Positions 8,223 through 17,537 of a stretch of 64,000 nucleotides of DNA are shown here, one piece after another (within the stretch, counting starts at the first letter, position 1; each line of letters opens with the position of its first letter). The translations under genes were made by a program, and so were the position numbers. The notes beneath the pieces were generated by a model. It worked only from the letters and a program-made list of their open reading frames with translations. It was not told where the DNA came from and made no database searches. Location of the stretch: contig NZ_CP014513.1 of the NCBI RefSeq assembly GCF_001577365.1, positions 434,001 to 498,000 on the forward strand, written 5' to 3'. The stretch is from Frondihabitans sp. PAMC 28766. Lineage in GTDB: Bacteria; Actinomycetota; Actinomycetes; Actinomycetales; Microbacteriaceae.

Positions 8223-9359
8223 CTATCGCGCGTCGACCGCCACGCCCTGCAGGGCTGCACGAACGCTCGTCCACGATTCGAGCTGCGCGCGCACGTCGTC
8301 GCGCTTCTCGGTCGCCAGCGCCTTGGCGTAGGCGCGCTCGAGCACGTCGTCGATCAGGATCTTGACGCCTCGGTCTTTCGACTCGATGGCCGCTTCGACC
8401 ATGGCGAGGCTCATGACGTTGCCGTGCACCTCGCCGTCGGGCACGGTGCCCGTGCGGAGGGCGTGGACGAATGCCGCGAGTGAGCCGGCGATGCCGTCGC
8501 CCACACTGCCGAGAGCGTCGACAGAACCGTCACCGTCGACGACCTCGACCAAGGGCGCATTGTCGCCGTCCCACAGCGCCGAGCCCGCCGCGCCCGAGAG
8601 CCGCCAGGCCCCGTTCCACGAGGTCTCGAGCCCGGGCGCGCACCACGAGCCGTTGTACGTGTAGCGGATGCCTCCCTCGAACTCGAAGACGGCGCTGGCG
8701 GCCGCGTCGCCGCGGTACCAGCTCCACGACGGGTTGTACGAGTCGCAGTAGACCGAGATCGGGTCGCGCTCGAGCAGATACCGCACCGAGTCGAACGGGT
8801 GGATCGCCATGTCGAGCAGCAGCACGTTGTCCATCTCGTCGCGGAAGCCGCCGAAGTGCGGCGCCTTCGCGAACTCCGTCGACACCGTGCCGAGGTCGCC
8901 GAGGAGGGCGGCCTGCTGCCGGAAGGCGACGAGCTGGTCGTTGTAGCGCCGCGACTGCGACACCATGAACAGCTCGCCGGTCACCTCGGCAGCGGCCGCC
9001 AGCGACAGCGCCTCCGCGACGGTCTGCGCGGCCGGCTTCTCGCCGAGCACCGGCAGCCCGGTGAACAGCGCGTCGGTCGTGATCGGGTGATGGGCCACGG
9101 GCACCGTGATGTCCAGGATCGCGTCGGGCCGGGTCTCGGCGATCAACGCGAGCAGGTCGGTCCCCACCGGCACCGACGGGTCGCCGTAGGCCACGGCCCC
9201 GGCGCGCGCCGCGTCGAGGTTGAGGTCGACGATGCCGACCACCTCGATGTCGGGGTTCACCTGGTCGTTGCGCAGCCAGGCGTTGCCCATGGAGCCGGCG
9301 CCGACCTGGATGACCCGAACCGTGGCATCCTGCGATTCGAGGCGCCGGAAGGCGGTCAC
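8223..9359 (-). CDS. Gfo/Idh/MocA family oxidoreductase
   Basis: A 378-residue NAD(P)-dependent oxidoreductase of the glucose-fructose oxidoreductase / inositol dehydrogenase family. The N-terminal Rossmann fold starts VRVIQVGAGSMGNAWLRN (GxGxxG), EKPAAQTVAEA is the conserved EKP motif near residue 105, and MAIHPFDSVRYLLE carries the family's D/H pair. The GTG start overlaps the stop of the ThuA gene by four bases (GTGA), implying coupled translation. It closely resembles the other Gfo/Idh gene of this operon. Proteins of this type often oxidise a sugar hydroxyl during glycoside or inositol breakdown; the actual substrate cannot be read from the sequence. Confidence 0.9.
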   Translation of the reverse strand: MTAFRRLESQDATVRVIQVGAGSMGNAWLRNDQVNPDIEVVGIVDLNLDAARAGAVAYGDPSVPVGTDLLALIAETRPDAILDITVPVAHHPITTDALFTGLPVLGEKPAAQTVAEALSLAAAAEVTGELFMVSQSRRYNDQLVAFRQQAALLGDLGTVSTEFAKAPHFGGFRDEMDNVLLLDMAIHPFDSVRYLLERDPISVYCDSYNPSWSWYRGDAAASAVFEFEGGIRYTYNGSWCAPGLETSWNGAWRLSGAAGSALWDGDNAPLVEVVDGDGSVDALGSVGDGIAGSLAAFVHALRTGTVPDGEVHGNVMSLAMVEAAIESKDRGVKILIDDVLERAYAKALATEKRDDVRAQLESWTSVRAALQGVAVDAR

Positions 9360-10177
9360 GCGCCGACCGATGCGTCGTCGCCGACGGGGGCGGGGGCCTC
9401 GAGCGGGTGGTCGAACGGGCCGGCGTAGTGCTGGCCCTCGAAGTACTCGCCGAGGTCGTAGCGGTGCAGCTCGGGGATCTTCCGCTCGCGCGTCGGCCGC
9501 GCCCACTCGACGCCGTTCGCGATCACGCGACGGACGTCTTTGTGGTGGTAGACGGGGAAGTCCTGATCGCCGGGCGAGAAGAAGAAGATCTTGCCGAAGC
9601 CGCGCCGGTAGGTCATGCCCGAGCGGAAGACCTCGCCGCCGGTGAAGCCGGAGATGAAGATCAGCTCGTCGGGGGTCGGCACGTCGAAGTATTCACCGTA
9701 CATCTCCTGCTCGGGGATCACGATCGGGTTCGGCACGCCCTGCGTGATGGGGTGCTGCGGGTTGACAGTCCAGACGAGCTCCTGGTCGTGCTCGCTGCGC
9801 CAGCGGAGCGTGCAGGTCGTGCCCATCAGCTTGCCGAAGATCTTCGACCAGTGGCCGGAGTGCAGCACGAGCAGGCCCATGCCGCTGAGAACGTGGCGGT
9901 GAACGCGGTCGACGATCAGGTCGTCGACGTCGCCGTGCGCGGCGTGGCCCCACCAGGTGAGCACGTCGGTGTTCGCGAGCAGCTCGTCGGTGAGGCCGTG
10001 CTCGGGCATGTCCATCGTGACGATCGTGATGACCGCGTCGGGCAGGTTCTCGTGGATGCCGGCGGCAATGGCGCCGTGCATGCCGTCGGGGTAGCGCTCG
10101 GCGACGTGCGCCTCGACCTTCTCGTGGACGTTCTCGCCCCAGACGGTGACCCGGAGTGGTCCGTTGTATTCGTTCAT
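9356..10177 (-). CDS. ThuA-domain protein
   Basis: A 273-residue protein of the ThuA (trehalose utilisation) family, which has a class I glutamine-amidotransferase-like fold. Visible features are the N-terminal strand LRVTVWGENVHE, VLTWWGHAAHGDV, GMGLLVLHSGHWSK, the GTTCTLRWR segment and the C-terminal GFGKIFFFSPGDQDFPVYHH. ThuA proteins in rhizobia are linked to oxidation of trehalose and related disaccharides to 3-keto forms together with an oxidoreductase (ThuB), and the present gene lies between two Gfo/Idh/MocA oxidoreductases, the same pairing. ATG at 10177 preceded by AAGGAA. The precise reaction is unproven for the family. Confidence 0.9.
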   Translation of the reverse strand: MNEYNGPLRVTVWGENVHEKVEAHVAERYPDGMHGAIAAGIHENLPDAVITIVTMDMPEHGLTDELLANTDVLTWWGHAAHGDVDDLIVDRVHRHVLSGMGLLVLHSGHWSKIFGKLMGTTCTLRWRSEHDQELVWTVNPQHPITQGVPNPIVIPEQEMYGEYFDVPTPDELIFISGFTGGEVFRSGMTYRRGFGKIFFFSPGDQDFPVYHHKDVRRVIANGVEWARPTRERKIPELHRYDLGEYFEGQHYAGPFDHPLEAPAPVGDDASVGA

Positions 10178-10217
10178 GTTCGTTCCTTCTTGTACGGTCG
10201 GGATTCGAGAATTGAAA

Positions 10218-11396
10218 TCAGGATGCCGGGGCCGGCACGGCATCGAGACCGGCGCGAGCCGTCCCCCACGACACCAGCACCGCGCGCACCTCGTCGGGCA
10301 ACGGCGCGTCGAGGGCCGCGGTGTAGCCCTCGTCGAGCACGGAGTCGATGCGCACGCGCTTTCCCGTGTCGGCCGATCTCACCGCCGCCTCGACCATGGC
10401 GAAGCTGCGGACGTTGGAGTGGACCTCGCTCTCGGGAACGCGGCCGGTTCTCAGAGCGTCGATGAAGTCGGCGAGCGAGCCGGCGATCTCCTCCGGGGCG
10501 TCGTCGCGCATCGGTGTCGAGAAACCCCTGCTGACGACGACGCTGGAACCCGTACCGGGTAGCGCGGCCTCGGCGTTGGCGCGCTCGACCTCGACGTCAC
10601 GTTCGCCGTCCCAGGTCGCTGTGCCGTGCGAACCGCTCGCCCGCCAGACGCCGTTCCAGGATGTCAGGAGGCCCCGAGTCGTCCACGTGCCGGTGTACCG
10701 GTAGCGGACGCCGCTCTCGAACTCGAACACCGCGTTGGCGATCGTGTCGCCGTCGAACCAGCTCCAGCCCGGGTTGTAGGTCTCGCACCACACCGAGACG
10801 GGGTCGAGCCTCAGGACGTAGCGGGCGACGTCGAACGCGTGGATGGCCATGTCGACGAGCAACGGGTGGGGCATCTGCTCTCGGAAGCCCGGGAAGTGCG
10901 CCTCTTTCGCGTACTCGGTGGTGAGCAGCGCCAGCTCGCCGATCTCTCCAAGGGCGTCCCGATACGACGCGAGCGAGTTGTAGTACCGGCGGTTCTGGCT
11001 CGTCATCAGCAGCTGCCCAGCGGCCTCGGCCGTGGCCGCGGCGACGAGAGCCTCGCTCACAGTCGGGGCGATCGGCTTCTCGCACAGCACGGGCAGCCCG
11101 GCGAAGAGGGCTTCGGTGTTGATGGGCAGGTGCGCTCTCGGCACCGTGACGTTGATCACGGCCTGGGCGCGGGCGGCGCGGGCGACCCCGAGCAGGTCGG
11201 CCCCCACCACGGCGCCGGCCAGCCCGAAGTCGGCCCGGGCCGCCTCGGCGAGATCGATGTCGAGATCGACGATCCCGGCGACCACCACGTCGCGCGACCC
11301 TGTCAGGGTCGTCAGCCAGTTGCGGCCCATCAATCCGGCTCCGACCAGCACGATGCGCACCGGAGCCGTCGGATCCTGCAGTCTCTCGAAGGTCAC
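10218..11396 (-). CDS. Gfo/Idh/MocA family oxidoreductase
   Basis: A 392-residue paralogue of the gene at 8223, with Rossmann motif VRIVLVGAGLMGRNWL, the EKP motif CEKPIAPTVSEA and MAIHAFDVARYVLR. The GTG start overlaps the stop of the upstream permease by four bases, so it belongs to the ABC transporter operon. Together with ThuA and the second copy it suggests oxidation and perhaps re-reduction of the imported sugar, as in 3-keto-glycoside pathways. That reading is inference from gene order. Confidence 0.9.
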   Translation of the reverse strand: MTFERLQDPTAPVRIVLVGAGLMGRNWLTTLTGSRDVVVAGIVDLDIDLAEAARADFGLAGAVVGADLLGVARAARAQAVINVTVPRAHLPINTEALFAGLPVLCEKPIAPTVSEALVAAATAEAAGQLLMTSQNRRYYNSLASYRDALGEIGELALLTTEYAKEAHFPGFREQMPHPLLVDMAIHAFDVARYVLRLDPVSVWCETYNPGWSWFDGDTIANAVFEFESGVRYRYTGTWTTRGLLTSWNGVWRASGSHGTATWDGERDVEVERANAEAALPGTGSSVVVSRGFSTPMRDDAPEEIAGSLADFIDALRTGRVPESEVHSNVRSFAMVEAAVRSADTGKRVRIDSVLDEGYTAALDAPLPDEVRAVLVSWGTARAGLDAVPAPAS

Positions 11397-12217
11397 TTGA
11401 CTGCCCCGCCGAGGGCGCCGGCCGCGATGTAGCGCTGGGCGAAGATCAGCAGCACGATCGCCGGGATCGACGAGAGCACCGCGGTCGCCATGACCGGGGA
11501 CCACTGCTGCACGTTGCCGCTGAGGTAGGTGTAGATGCCCAGCGTCACCGGTTTGATCGAGTTGCCGGTCGTCAATGTCAGGGCGAAGACGAAATCGCTC
11601 CAGGTGAACAGGAACGAGAACAGCGCGGCGGTGATGATCGAGTTGCGGCTGATCGGCAGCACGATGGAGACGAACGCCCGGAAGTGAGAGGCTCCGTCGA
11701 CCCGGGCGGCCTCCACCAGCGACGGCGGGATCGATCCCATGAACGCCCGCAGGATCAGGATCGCGAACGGGATCCCGTTGGACGCGTCCGCGAGGATCAG
11801 GCCCGGGAGAGTGTTCAGCAGGCCCAGGTGGTTATACGCCGTGTAAAGGGCGTTCGCGATCACGATGCCCGGGATCATCTGCGCGATCAGCAAGGCGATC
11901 AGCACGACGCTGATCCACTTGATCTTGAACTTCGCCAGCGCGTACGCCGCGGGTGCGGCGATGACCAGAGACACGATCACCGATCCGATGGAGATGATCA
12001 GGCTGGTGACGAGGTTGCCCGTCTGCTGCGACAAGGCGGTCTGATAGCCCGAGAAGTCCGGGTGCAGCGGGAAGAACGAGCTCGACGTGGCGGAGCCGTT
12101 GGTCTGGAGGCTGGAGTTGAGCATCCAGTAGATGGGGAAGATCATGATGCACAGGAAGATGATGCCCAGCACCGTCATCGGCACCTGGCGGATCTTTGAC
12201 GTCTTCATCGAAGTCAC
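11393..12217 (-). CDS. Carbohydrate ABC transporter permease (MalG type)
   Basis: A 274-residue inner-membrane permease with six predicted helices. The EAA loop that contacts the ATPase is clear near residue 175 (EAARVDGASHFRAFVSIVLP). The C-terminal GGAVK is typical of the MalG branch. Start could be the GTG at 12217 or the ATG nine bases later. It follows its partner permease by 22 bases. No ATP-binding subunit is encoded in the operon, which is usual in actinobacteria where a shared MsiK-type ATPase serves several sugar transporters. Confidence 0.93.
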   Translation of the reverse strand: MTSMKTSKIRQVPMTVLGIIFLCIMIFPIYWMLNSSLQTNGSATSSSFFPLHPDFSGYQTALSQQTGNLVTSLIISIGSVIVSLVIAAPAAYALAKFKIKWISVVLIALLIAQMIPGIVIANALYTAYNHLGLLNTLPGLILADASNGIPFAILILRAFMGSIPPSLVEAARVDGASHFRAFVSIVLPISRNSIITAALFSFLFTWSDFVFALTLTTGNSIKPVTLGIYTYLSGNVQQWSPVMATAVLSSIPAIVLLIFAQRYIAAGALGGAVK

Positions 12218-12239
12218 ACTCTCTCTGGTAGTCGATGGG

Positions 12240-13205
12240 CTAGTCGTCGACGGCGCGACGGTTCGTGGCCAGGTAGATCAGGGCGAAGATCAGCGAGATC
12301 ACGATCAGGATGTTGCTGACGGCAGCGCCCTGCCCGAACGAGAAGTCGACGAACGACCTCTGGTAGGAGTTCGTGGCGAGGGTCTCGGTCGAGTTCGCGG
12401 GCCCACCCCCGGTGAGCCCCAGGATGATGTCGAGCACCTTGAGCGTGTAGACCACGCCGAGCACCAGCACCACCGTCACGACCGGGCGGAGGTTCGGCCA
12501 GGTGATGTGGCGGAACGCCTTCCACCCCGTCGCCCCGTCGAGCGAGCCGGCTTCGTACAGCTCCTCGGGGATGTCCTGCAGACCGGAGTAGAGGATCGTC
12601 ACGTTGAACGGGATGCCGAGCCAGATGTTCACGATCACGACGCTCAGCAGAGCCACGTTCGGGCTGGCGAGCCAGGGGACCGCCGCCGGGGTGAGATGCA
12701 GGAACAGCAGCGTCTGGTTCAGCACGCCGCTGTCCTGATCGAGGATCCACTTCCAGACGGCGCTGGACGCGATCAGCGGCAGGAGCCACGGCATCAGCAG
12801 CAACGACCGGAGGACGTTGTTCAGGGGGAACTTGTTGCGGAAGAAGAGCGCCAGCGCCATCCCGATCACGAACTGTCCCACGATCGAACCGACCGTGAAC
12901 AGGCCGGTGTTGATCAGCGTCGTGGAGAACAGGTCGCTCGAGATCACGGTGACGTAGTTCTGGATGCCCACCCACGGGGCGACCCCGGTGAAGAAGGTGG
13001 ACGTCGAGTAGTCCTGGAACCCCATCAGGATGTTCTTCACGATGGGATAGCCGAAGAACAGCACGATGTAGACGATGGCCGGCACCAGGAAGGCCCACTG
13101 GACCAGGCCTTCCCGGAGCCGCGCCTTGCGCCTCGACGGCGAGGGAGGGGCATCCTGATGCGCGATCAGGCTCGGAGCTTTGCTGCGCAGGTCTGCAGTA
13201 GTCAT
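12240..13205 (-). CDS. Carbohydrate ABC transporter permease (MalF type)
   Basis: A 321-residue permease with an Arg/Lys-rich cytoplasmic N-terminus (about 35 residues), then helices starting LVQWAFLVPAIVYIVLFFGY. The EAA loop is EAGSLDGATGWKAFRHITWP near residue 215. ATG at 13205 is preceded by GAGAGGA. It forms a heterodimer with the next gene and receives sugar from the lipoprotein encoded 22 bases upstream. Confidence 0.93.
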   Translation of the reverse strand: MTTADLRSKAPSLIAHQDAPPSPSRRKARLREGLVQWAFLVPAIVYIVLFFGYPIVKNILMGFQDYSTSTFFTGVAPWVGIQNYVTVISSDLFSTTLINTGLFTVGSIVGQFVIGMALALFFRNKFPLNNVLRSLLLMPWLLPLIASSAVWKWILDQDSGVLNQTLLFLHLTPAAVPWLASPNVALLSVVIVNIWLGIPFNVTILYSGLQDIPEELYEAGSLDGATGWKAFRHITWPNLRPVVTVVLVLGVVYTLKVLDIILGLTGGGPANSTETLATNSYQRSFVDFSFGQGAAVSNILIVISLIFALIYLATNRRAVDD

Positions 13206-13227
13206 CAGGATTCCTCTCGATCGACCT

Positions 13228-14448
13228 CTACTGCTGGTTCTGGGCCTGCTTGACGGCTGCCGCAGCAGTCGCCTTGCCGGTCAGAGCGAGCTGTTCGGCG
13301 GTGTAGATCTTCGTCGCGGCGGCGGGCCATTTCGGTCCCAGGAGGCCGGTGCGAGCTCGTGCTGTCTTGACGATGGTCGCGAACGGGGCGATCTGCTTGT
13401 TCGAGGCGGCGACGGTCGCCGCTGTGGCGAGCGAGGCGGGAACGTCACCCTCGCCATTGGCGATCTTCACCTGGTTCTTGGAGTCGGTGATGCATTTGAC
13501 GAGCTTGCCGGCGGCGGCCATCGTCGTCTTGTTGCCGGTCTGGGGCACGTTGAACGTCTCCCCGCCGAGCGGCGAGACGACGGTCTGGCCGGCCACACGA
13601 GTCGGGATCGGCACGGAGGCCCACTTGATGCTCGGGTACTTGGCCAGAGCGGCGAGGTTCCAGGGTCCGTTGATCATCATCGCGGCCTTGCCTGCCGTGA
13701 ACTGGTTCAGCGCGTCGCCCTGGGTCCAGTTGACCGAGCTCTTCGACATCGAGCCGTCCTTCACGAGGCTGGCGAGGAACCCGATGGCCTGGGCTGTCTG
13801 AGGCGTGTCGATGTTCTTCTCGCTGCCACCGTTCGACCACATGAACGGCAGGACTCCCCAGGTGCCCTCGTAGGTGGGAGCAGCGCTGAGTGCGAAGCCG
13901 TAGGTGCTGCCCGAGGTGAGCTTCGTGGCATCGGCCGAGAGCTCGTCCCAGGTCTTCGGCGGCGTCGTGATGCCGGCCTTGGCGAACATGTCGGTGTTGT
14001 AGAAGAGGGCGATCGAGTTGACTGCCGGGGCGAGGCCGTAGAGCTTGCCGTCGTAGGTGCCGGCCTTGACGACCCCGGGTGCGAAGCCCTTGCCGGTGAT
14101 GCCGTAGTCGGAGAGCGGCGAGAGGGCGCCCGACTGGGCGATCTGCTGCACGTCCGGGTTGTCGAGCATCAGGACGTCGGGCAGGGTCTTCGACGACGCC
14201 TGCTGGAGCACCTTCGAGATGAGGCCCGCACCGGGGACGTGCGTGGACGACACCTTGATGCCGAGCTGCGAGGCGCAGCCCTGGTAGACGCTGTCCATGA
14301 CGGCGGCCTGCGGAGCCGTGTAGTAGTCCTCGAGGTTCAGCGAGACCTTGCCGCCCGACGAGGAGGACCCTCCGGACGAGCATCCGGCGAGCGCGAGAGG
14401 GATCAAGGCTGCGGCGGCGACCGCGGCGATGAGACGTGGCTTCTTCAT
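13228..14448 (-). CDS. Sugar-binding lipoprotein of ABC transporter
   Basis: A 406-residue extracellular solute-binding protein (family 1). The signal peptide ends in the lipobox LAGC at about residue 22, so the mature protein is lipid-anchored outside the membrane. The N-lobe YYTAPQAAVMDSVYQG and the central MMINGPWNLAAL segment (about 260) are typical of the oligosaccharide-binding group. The start is the ATG at 14448 with GGAG upstream. As first gene of the operon it lies just downstream of the twin LacI-type operators. Confidence 0.92.
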   Translation of the reverse strand: MKKPRLIAAVAAAALIPLALAGCSSGGSSSSGGKVSLNLEDYYTAPQAAVMDSVYQGCASQLGIKVSSTHVPGAGLISKVLQQASSKTLPDVLMLDNPDVQQIAQSGALSPLSDYGITGKGFAPGVVKAGTYDGKLYGLAPAVNSIALFYNTDMFAKAGITTPPKTWDELSADATKLTSGSTYGFALSAAPTYEGTWGVLPFMWSNGGSEKNIDTPQTAQAIGFLASLVKDGSMSKSSVNWTQGDALNQFTAGKAAMMINGPWNLAALAKYPSIKWASVPIPTRVAGQTVVSPLGGETFNVPQTGNKTTMAAAGKLVKCITDSKNQVKIANGEGDVPASLATAATVAASNKQIAPFATIVKTARARTGLLGPKWPAAATKIYTAEQLALTGKATAAAAVKQAQNQQ

Positions 14449-14555
14449 GCGAGTTAGCTCCTTTGCTGAACTGTGCAGGGGGGTGATCGGTGCGAGTCGA
14501 GCCCAGGAGGAGCCGGAGCGCCTCACTGCGATCCCGAGTGGCACGACCGTAGCAG

Positions 14556-14583
14556 TAAAGCGCTTAGATGGTAAAGCGCTTTA
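14556..14583. promoter_or_regulatory. Twin LacI-family operators
   Basis: Two palindromes with the AAGCGCTT core typical of LacI/GalR regulators: TAAAGCGCTTA at 14556-14566 and TAAAGCGCTTTA at 14572-14583, centres 16 bp apart. They lie in the divergent region between the sugar-transport operon and the lacI-type gene, so the LacI protein probably represses its own gene and the operon. Confidence 0.85.
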
Positions 14584-14640
14584 ACGGAATTTCTCGTCGC
14601 GAACTCACTACGCTTGGACCACTGACCGAGGAGGAACCGC

Positions 14641-15663
14641 ATGGCGACCATGCAGGAGGTGGCCACTCACGCGGGCGTCTCGATCGCCACCGTCTCCTTC
14701 GTCGTGAACAACACGAAGAAGGTCTCACCTGCCACACGCGAGCGGGTCCAGGCCTCGATGGCCGCCCTGGGCTTCCGCAACAACGCCATCGCCCGCGCTC
14801 TCGCCTCGAAGCGCACCCGGATCATCGCGCTGCTGGTCCCGTCGGTCGAGCACCGGATGCGAGTCACAGCCCTCGAGTTCTTCACCGCGGCCGCGGCGCG
14901 CGCCTCCGATCTCGGCTACCACCTCGTGCTCTGGCCGGTCGAGACCACGGGCGACGACCTGACGGACCTCATCTCGAGCGGCCTCGTCGACGGCGTGATC
15001 CTGATGGAGGTCAAGATGGAAGACCCCCGGATCGACAAGCTGGCCGAGCTCAAGGTGCCGTTCACCTCGATCGGGCGCACCCGGCATCCTGACGCTCTGC
15101 CCTACGTCGACATCGACTTCGAGGCCACCGTCCGCGACAGCCTCGACTACCTCGAGGGACTCGGGCACCGCCGGTTCGGCCTCGTCATCGAAGACCTCGA
15201 AGGGACGCCGATGGCGGGCTACGCGCCTCACCTGCGGGCCGAGGCGACGTTCCGGGCGCTCTGCGAGGAGCGCGGGCTCGTCGGCACCGTGGTCAGCTGC
15301 GGGCCGTCCGCGCCCGGCGGCCGGCAGGCAGCACGTGATCTGCTGGTGGCCGACCCCGACGTGACGGCCGCGCTGATCATGAAGGACGACTCGACCTTCG
15401 GCCTGCTGTCGGGCCTCGCGGCTGCTGGCCGGCGGGTGCCCGACGACATCTCGGTGCTCTCGCTCGCGACCTCCAGCGAGGCCGGCGCGCAGCACGACCC
15501 GCCGCTGTCGACGATGAACGCGCCCGGCCGCGTGCTGGGCAAGCTCGCCGCCGAGGCACTCATCCGCCAGCTCGACGGCCCGGCGACCGAGCTGCCCCAC
15601 GTGCTGCTGCCGTGCGTGCTGCACGTGGCCGGCAGCACGGGGCCCGCCCCCACCTCGGCTTAG
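14641..15663 (+). CDS. LacI family transcriptional regulator
   Basis: A 340-residue repressor. The N-terminal helix-turn-helix reads MATMQEVATHAGVSIATVSF with the hinge helix RNNAIARALASKR near residue 50, followed by a periplasmic-binding-protein-like sugar domain (IIALLVPSVEHR to the C-terminus). ATG start with GAGGAGGAA upstream. It is divergent from the sugar ABC operon across two operators with the family's core sequence, so it most likely senses the imported sugar. Its stop overlaps the stop of the convergent lipoprotein gene by a few bases, leaving no room for a terminator between them. Confidence 0.93.
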   Translation: MATMQEVATHAGVSIATVSFVVNNTKKVSPATRERVQASMAALGFRNNAIARALASKRTRIIALLVPSVEHRMRVTALEFFTAAAARASDLGYHLVLWPVETTGDDLTDLISSGLVDGVILMEVKMEDPRIDKLAELKVPFTSIGRTRHPDALPYVDIDFEATVRDSLDYLEGLGHRRFGLVIEDLEGTPMAGYAPHLRAEATFRALCEERGLVGTVVSCGPSAPGGRQAARDLLVADPDVTAALIMKDDSTFGLLSGLAAAGRRVPDDISVLSLATSSEAGAQHDPPLSTMNAPGRVLGKLAAEALIRQLDGPATELPHVLLPCVLHVAGSTGPAPTSA

Positions 15664-16466
15664 GGCTTGGCCCCGTTGGGGATCGCGCCGTGCAGGGTGG
15701 TGTCTTTGAAGATCGTGCCGGCGATGACGGCCCGGAGCCGGGCCTGCTGATCCTCAGAAAGCCGGCCCTCGAGATTGAGGTTGCCGTAGTCGACGCGGAG
15801 CGTGTACGGGATGCCGGCCTCGACTCCGGTGAGGCCGGGGAATTCGGCGATGGCAGTCATGCCATCGGCGACCGCCGTCGACGTCTCGATCGGGATCGTC
15901 TGATCGAACGTGCCCGAGTAGGACGTGGTCGTCGCGATGCGCCCGTCGGCGGCCGGCGTGTCGAGAGACAGGTTCACGGCCGTCCACGCGATCTTCTTCG
16001 CCATCGTCGTCGGCACCATGCCGGTCTGCGACGCCGAGGCGTCAGGCTTCATCTCGACGGTGAAGGAGGCGGAGAAGACGTGCGACTCCGTGCTCCCGGG
16101 GGGCGGCGTCGGTCTCTCCGTCGGCACTCCCTGACGAATGCCACTCGGCGATGTCGGCTCGGTCGAGCCCGGATTCAGCTGAGCATCGTTCCACGCGTCG
16201 AGACCCTCCGGGGTGACGTCGCGGCCGTTCTTGTCTTTGAACGTCTGGGTGATCAGGATGCGTTTGGTCGCCGTCTCGACACCGGGGTTCTGCTTGACGG
16301 CTGCAAGCGCCGTGTCCAACTCGCCGGCGACGTGCGCGTCAAGCTGCGGCACGGCCGGAGAAGCCGACGACGAACCCGGGCCGGCGGCACAGCCCGAAAC
16401 GACTGCGGCGAGCACAACGGCCATCACGGAGAGAAGAGCGACGCGGGAGGGCCACATGTCTGACAT
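15660..16466 (-). CDS. Lipoprotein of unknown function
   Basis: A 268-residue predicted lipoprotein with lipobox VSGC at about residue 26 and a low-complexity Gly/Ser linker after it. The body contains no motif I recognise. Residues about 105-130 are Pro/Thr-rich (PTERPTPPPGS), and the C-terminal half has alternating strands, for example ATTTSYSGTFDQTIPIETS. The start is either of two in-frame ATGs nine bases apart; TATAAAT directly upstream suggests a promoter close to the start. It is convergent with lacI and may be transcribed alone. Confidence 0.75.
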   Translation of the reverse strand: MSDMWPSRVALLSVMAVVLAAVVSGCAAGPGSSSASPAVPQLDAHVAGELDTALAAVKQNPGVETATKRILITQTFKDKNGRDVTPEGLDAWNDAQLNPGSTEPTSPSGIRQGVPTERPTPPPGSTESHVFSASFTVEMKPDASASQTGMVPTTMAKKIAWTAVNLSLDTPAADGRIATTTSYSGTFDQTIPIETSTAVADGMTAIAEFPGLTGVEAGIPYTLRVDYGNLNLEGRLSEDQQARLRAVIAGTIFKDTTLHGAIPNGAKP

Positions 16467-16475
16467 ATTTATACG

Positions 16476-17503
16476 TTAGCGCTCGTCGGGGGCCGCATTG
16501 GTCGAAAAGGCCGCGTCGAAGGCGGACGACGGCTGCGCGAAACTCAGCCCTCGCACGAACTCCAGGGCCTCGGGGCGCCCACGAGCCGATCCATGCCGGC
16601 GTCCTCCCACTCGACCGAGAGCGGCCCGGTGTAGCCGATCGCGTTGAGCATGCGGATGGCGTCCTCCCACGGCACGTCGCCGCGGCCGGTCGAGATGAAA
16701 TCCCAGCCGCGGCGCGGATCGGCCCACGGCAGGTGCGACGACAGGCGGCCATTGCGGCCGTTGAGACGCTTCTTCGTGTCCTTGCAGTGCACGTTGAAGA
16801 TGTGCTCTTGGAAGTCCCAGAGAAAGCCGACCGCGTCGAGATCCTGCCAGACCATGTGCGAGGGGTCCCAATTGATGCCGAACGACTTGCGGTGGCCGAT
16901 CGCCTCGAGGGTCTTCTTCGTCGTCCAGTAGTCGTAGGCGATCTCGCTGGGGTGCGGCTCGAGAGCGAAGCGGACGCCGACCTCTTCGAAGACGTCGAGG
17001 ATGGGGTTCCAGCGGTCGGCGAAGTCCTGGTAGCCGGCCTCGACGAGCTCGTCGCGCACCGGTGGGAACATCGCGACGTACTTCCAGATCGCCGAGCCCG
17101 TGAAGCCGGTTACGGTCGCGGCGCCGAGGCGTGCGGCCGTGCGCGCAGTGTTCTTCAGCTCTGAAGCCGCGCGCTGACGCACGCTTTCGGGGTCGCCGTC
17201 GCCCCAGACACTGTCGGGCAGCATGTCGCGGTGGCGCTGGTCGATGGGATCGTCGCAGACGGCCTGGCCCTTGAGGTGGTTCGAGATGGCGAACACCTGC
17301 AGGCCGTTCCTCTCGAGAATGGCTTTGCGATCGGCGATGTACGCATCGTCGGTCGCCCCGCGGTCAGGATCCAAGTGGTCGCCCCAGCAGGCGATCTCGA
17401 GCCCGTCGTACCCCCACTCGCCGGCGAGGCGGCAGACTTCTTCGAACGGCAGGTCGGCCCACTGGCCGGTGAACAGGGTGACGGGTCGGGTGATGCTGGC
17501 CAT
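16476..17503 (-). CDS. Sugar phosphate isomerase/epimerase, frameshifted near C-terminus
   Basis: TIM-barrel protein of the xylose-isomerase-like / AP endonuclease 2 superfamily, about 342 residues after repair. It opens [20 protein letters not shown] and shows metal-ligand segments [30 protein letters not shown] and [11 protein letters not shown]. As sequenced the frame ends early ([11 protein letters not shown]) at 16544; restoring one base in the CCCCGAGG run near 16578 gives [12 protein letters not shown] and a natural tail to the stop at 16476. The total length then is a multiple of three. Homologues act on sugars or inositols beside Gfo/Idh oxidoreductases, and here one lies 34 bases upstream in the same direction. 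The substrate is unknown. Confidence 0.85.
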
Positions 17504-17537
17504 GGGTCGCTCCTTTGCGAGGTTGTCGTGACTGCGT

